The notes below the pieces were generated by a model. It was not told the DNA's origin, did not search any database, and worked only from the letters and a program-made list of their open reading frames with translations. A DNA stretch of 64,000 bases. It comes from JAVBMV01 sp031552145. Its GTDB lineage: Bacteria > Myxococcota > Myxococcia > Myxococcales > UBA5297. Below, one piece after another: positions 62,590-64,000 of the stretch. Positions within the stretch are counted from its first letter, which is position 1; each line of letters opens with the position of its first letter. The translations under genes were made by a program, and so were the position numbers. Where the stretch lies: positions 1-64,000 of the forward strand of contig JAVBMV010000008.1 of the NCBI GenBank assembly GCA_031552145.1. Direction: 5' to 3'.

Positions 62590-64000
62590 TCACTCGCGGG
62601 CGCGCCGTCCCCCGAAGCGTAGCCTGCCAGCCATCGCGGCGAAGGTGAGGAGGAGGCCAAGGGGGAGCCCCGTCCCGGAAGCATCGCAGCCGCCACCGCC
62701 CGAAAGTCCTCGCGCGCGGCGACACTCGCCATCGGTGCAGGTGGCGCCGGGAGGGCAGTCGCTGGTCTGCGCGCAGGGGCGCTCGCCGCAGAGCTGGGTT
62801 GCGGGATCGCACCGGTTGCTCACGCACTCGGTGTCGCTCGCGCAGGGCTCCTGCGCCTCCTTCTTTGGCTTGCAGTCGCCGCTCTCCAGATCGCAGTACT
62901 GCTCCGCGGCGCAGGGTGCGCTCGCCCCGCAGGGAGAGCACTGCCCTCTGTCGGTGTCACAGGCTCCGCTCACGCACTCGCCCGGTTCGGCGCAGGGTTC
63001 GGAGTTCTCTTTGCGCGGCGCGCAGTTGCCGCTCGCGAAGTCGCAATAGCCGTCGGGCATGCAATCCTCATGGGAGGCGCAAGGGTGTTCGACGACGCCG
63101 AAGCTGGCAGTGATGGCAACAGGCCCCGTCACCCCGTCGAAGTCGATGGGCGAGGCGAGGCCGGCGACCGGCGGGCATTGGACGCCCACGCAGGCGAGCG
63201 CCAAGAGTCGCGCTGGCGGTGTCGCTTGGAAGGTGCAGCGGAGCTGCTCGCCGTGCGCGACGGTCGCCGGACACTCGAAGATTCCTCCCTCGCCGATGCT
63301 GAGCGCGGTGACCGGGTATTCTTTGGGTACAAAATAGGGGGTCAGCTCGATGGGCGAACTCACCGCGGTGAGGACGAAGCTCTGGGTCGATGGGGTCACC
63401 TCGGCGCAGCTCCCATCGAAGGTTCCCGCGCAGGTCAGCGCGCTCAGCGCGTACCCCGTCTCCGCGGCGACCGTGCAGAGCGCGCTCCCTCCGAGCTCCA
63501 CGCTGGCGGGACGGCACGAAATATGGCCTCCCTGCGCCTGCGCGATGGTGATGGCAAAGAGTTCTCTCTCGAAGAGCGCGGTCAGTAGGAGATCGGACTC
63601 GATGCCGGTGAGTGTAAAGCCCATCGCGGCGCTCGCTGGTTCGGGGCAGCTCTCAGCCATCGTCCCCTCACATTGCAGCGAGGTGAAGAGGAAGCCTTCG
63701 GCGGGAGCTACGGCGCAGCTCGTCGTTCCCCCCTTCTCCACGGGGTTGGGATTGCAGCTCACGCTGCCCCCTTGCGCGGTCACGCTCACGTAGAAGCGCT
63801 CCGCCTGCCGGAAGATGGGCGCGACAGTGCTCGCCTCCACGATGGGCCCCAGCATGAAGGGCGAGGTGAGATTCGCGGCCGCGGGGCAGTTGAGGCCCGC
63901 GCAGGCCAGCGCCGCGAGCGCATACTCTTCTTCGGGAGTGAAGGTACAGCTCGTCGACTCGCCATAGGCGACGGTCAACGGCTCGCACGCCATCGTACCG
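62590..64000 (-). CDS. Cys-rich repeat surface protein with MYXO-CTERM-like tail, 5' end missing
   Basis: At least 470 residues; the N-terminus lies beyond the window. The first visible residues GTMACEPLTVAYGESTSCTF match an internal repeat, not a start. At least four repeats of about 75 residues share GGxxxCxPxxVxxGxxxxC and a later LxCxG, resembling divergent InlB B-type repeats. Then come EGF-like Cys-rich units (CASHEDCMPDGYCD, CAEPGECVSGACD, CASDTECVSNRCD). The C-terminus (GGGGCDASGTGLPLGLLLTF, then an Arg cluster) has the Cys, hydrophobic helix and basic end of MYXO-CTERM sorting signals. An exported surface protein of unknown ligand. Confidence 0.85.
   Translation of the reverse strand, partial: GTMACEPLTVAYGESTSCTFTPEEEYALAALACAGLNCPAAANLTSPFMLGPIVEASTVAPIFRQAERFYVSVTAQGGSVSCNPNPVEKGGTTSCAVAPAEGFLFTSLQCEGTMAESCPEPASAAMGFTLTGIESDLLLTALFERELFAITIAQAQGGHISCRPASVELGGSALCTVAAETGYALSALTCAGTFDGSCAEVTPSTQSFVLTAVSSPIELTPYFVPKEYPVTALSIGEGGIFECPATVAHGEQLRCTFQATPPARLLALACVGVQCPPVAGLASPIDFDGVTGPVAITASFGVVEHPCASHEDCMPDGYCDFASGNCAPRKENSEPCAEPGECVSGACDTDRGQCSPCGASAPCAAEQYCDLESGDCKPKKEAQEPCASDTECVSNRCDPATQLCGERPCAQTSDCPPGATCTDGECRRARGLSGGGGCDASGTGLPLGLLLTFAAMAGRLRFGGRRARE

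Overview
The window is GC-rich, densely coded DNA from a diderm bacterium. It most resembles a member of Myxococcota or the former Deltaproteobacteria. The signs are several lipoproteins with Cys-rich and Ser/Thr-rich repeats, a Cys-rich surface protein ending in a MYXO-CTERM-like tail (TM helix, then Arg cluster), an rpsU-dnaG-rpoD macromolecular synthesis operon with a very long sigma factor, and a CHASE2-cyclase protein. Taxonomy is inferred from gene content only. No rRNA, CRISPR array, insertion sequence, integrase or phage gene was seen. No gene-free stretch exceeds 300 bases; the longest (about 250-280 bases, 76-325 and 25684-25960) are described as features.

Layout. 1-75: 3' tail of an unrecognised gene, then REP-like palindromes. 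326-12924 (minus): two giant surface lipoproteins in one operon, built from about 35 related Ig-like repeats; the first-transcribed one ends in about 14 RCC1 blades, the second in a vWA domain. 13090-18684: exported MsrB-MsrA fusion, small beta-barrel protein, GT4 glycosyltransferase, NAPE-PLD-like metallo-hydrolase, and a zinc-ribbon/RNase HI pair. 18823-20918: tRNA(CAT), probably Ile2, and an LtaS-like membrane phosphotransferase. 20983-25683 (minus): rpsU-dnaG-rpoD. 25961-33434: panD, an RND efflux pair, and a CHASE2 protein with an apparently dead cyclase domain. 33679-40737: GlsB-like membrane protein, AmpG-like MFS carrier, two Cys-rich lipoproteins, radical SAM protein, ZIP transporter, RNase R.

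40784-48627: a probable amino-acid oxidation cluster. It holds a multi-cofactor FAD/Fe-S dehydrogenase subunit translationally coupled to a DAO-type partner, a HipH/YjjJ-type kinase with its own promoter, a second DAO oxidase divergent from a POT-like peptide transporter, and a DUF2062 protein. 48811-53591: hisC, cmk, a YfhL-type ferredoxin and a TIGR03960/DUF2344 radical SAM protein whose start overlaps the ferredoxin stop. 53687-59685: beta and gamma subunits of a sodium-pumping decarboxylase (no alpha subunit here), convergent with a 1430-residue 2-hydroxyacyl-CoA dehydratase activase fusion. 59821-62525: a probably frameshifted small membrane-protein gene behind a zinc alcohol dehydrogenase, divergent from a YghA-like SDR. 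62590-64000: the 3' part of the Cys-rich MYXO-CTERM-like protein.

The most unusual content is the paired Ig/RCC1 and Ig/vWA lipoproteins, the pseudo-cyclase, the H1-like tail on RpoD, and the frameshifted gene at 59.8-60.3 kb.
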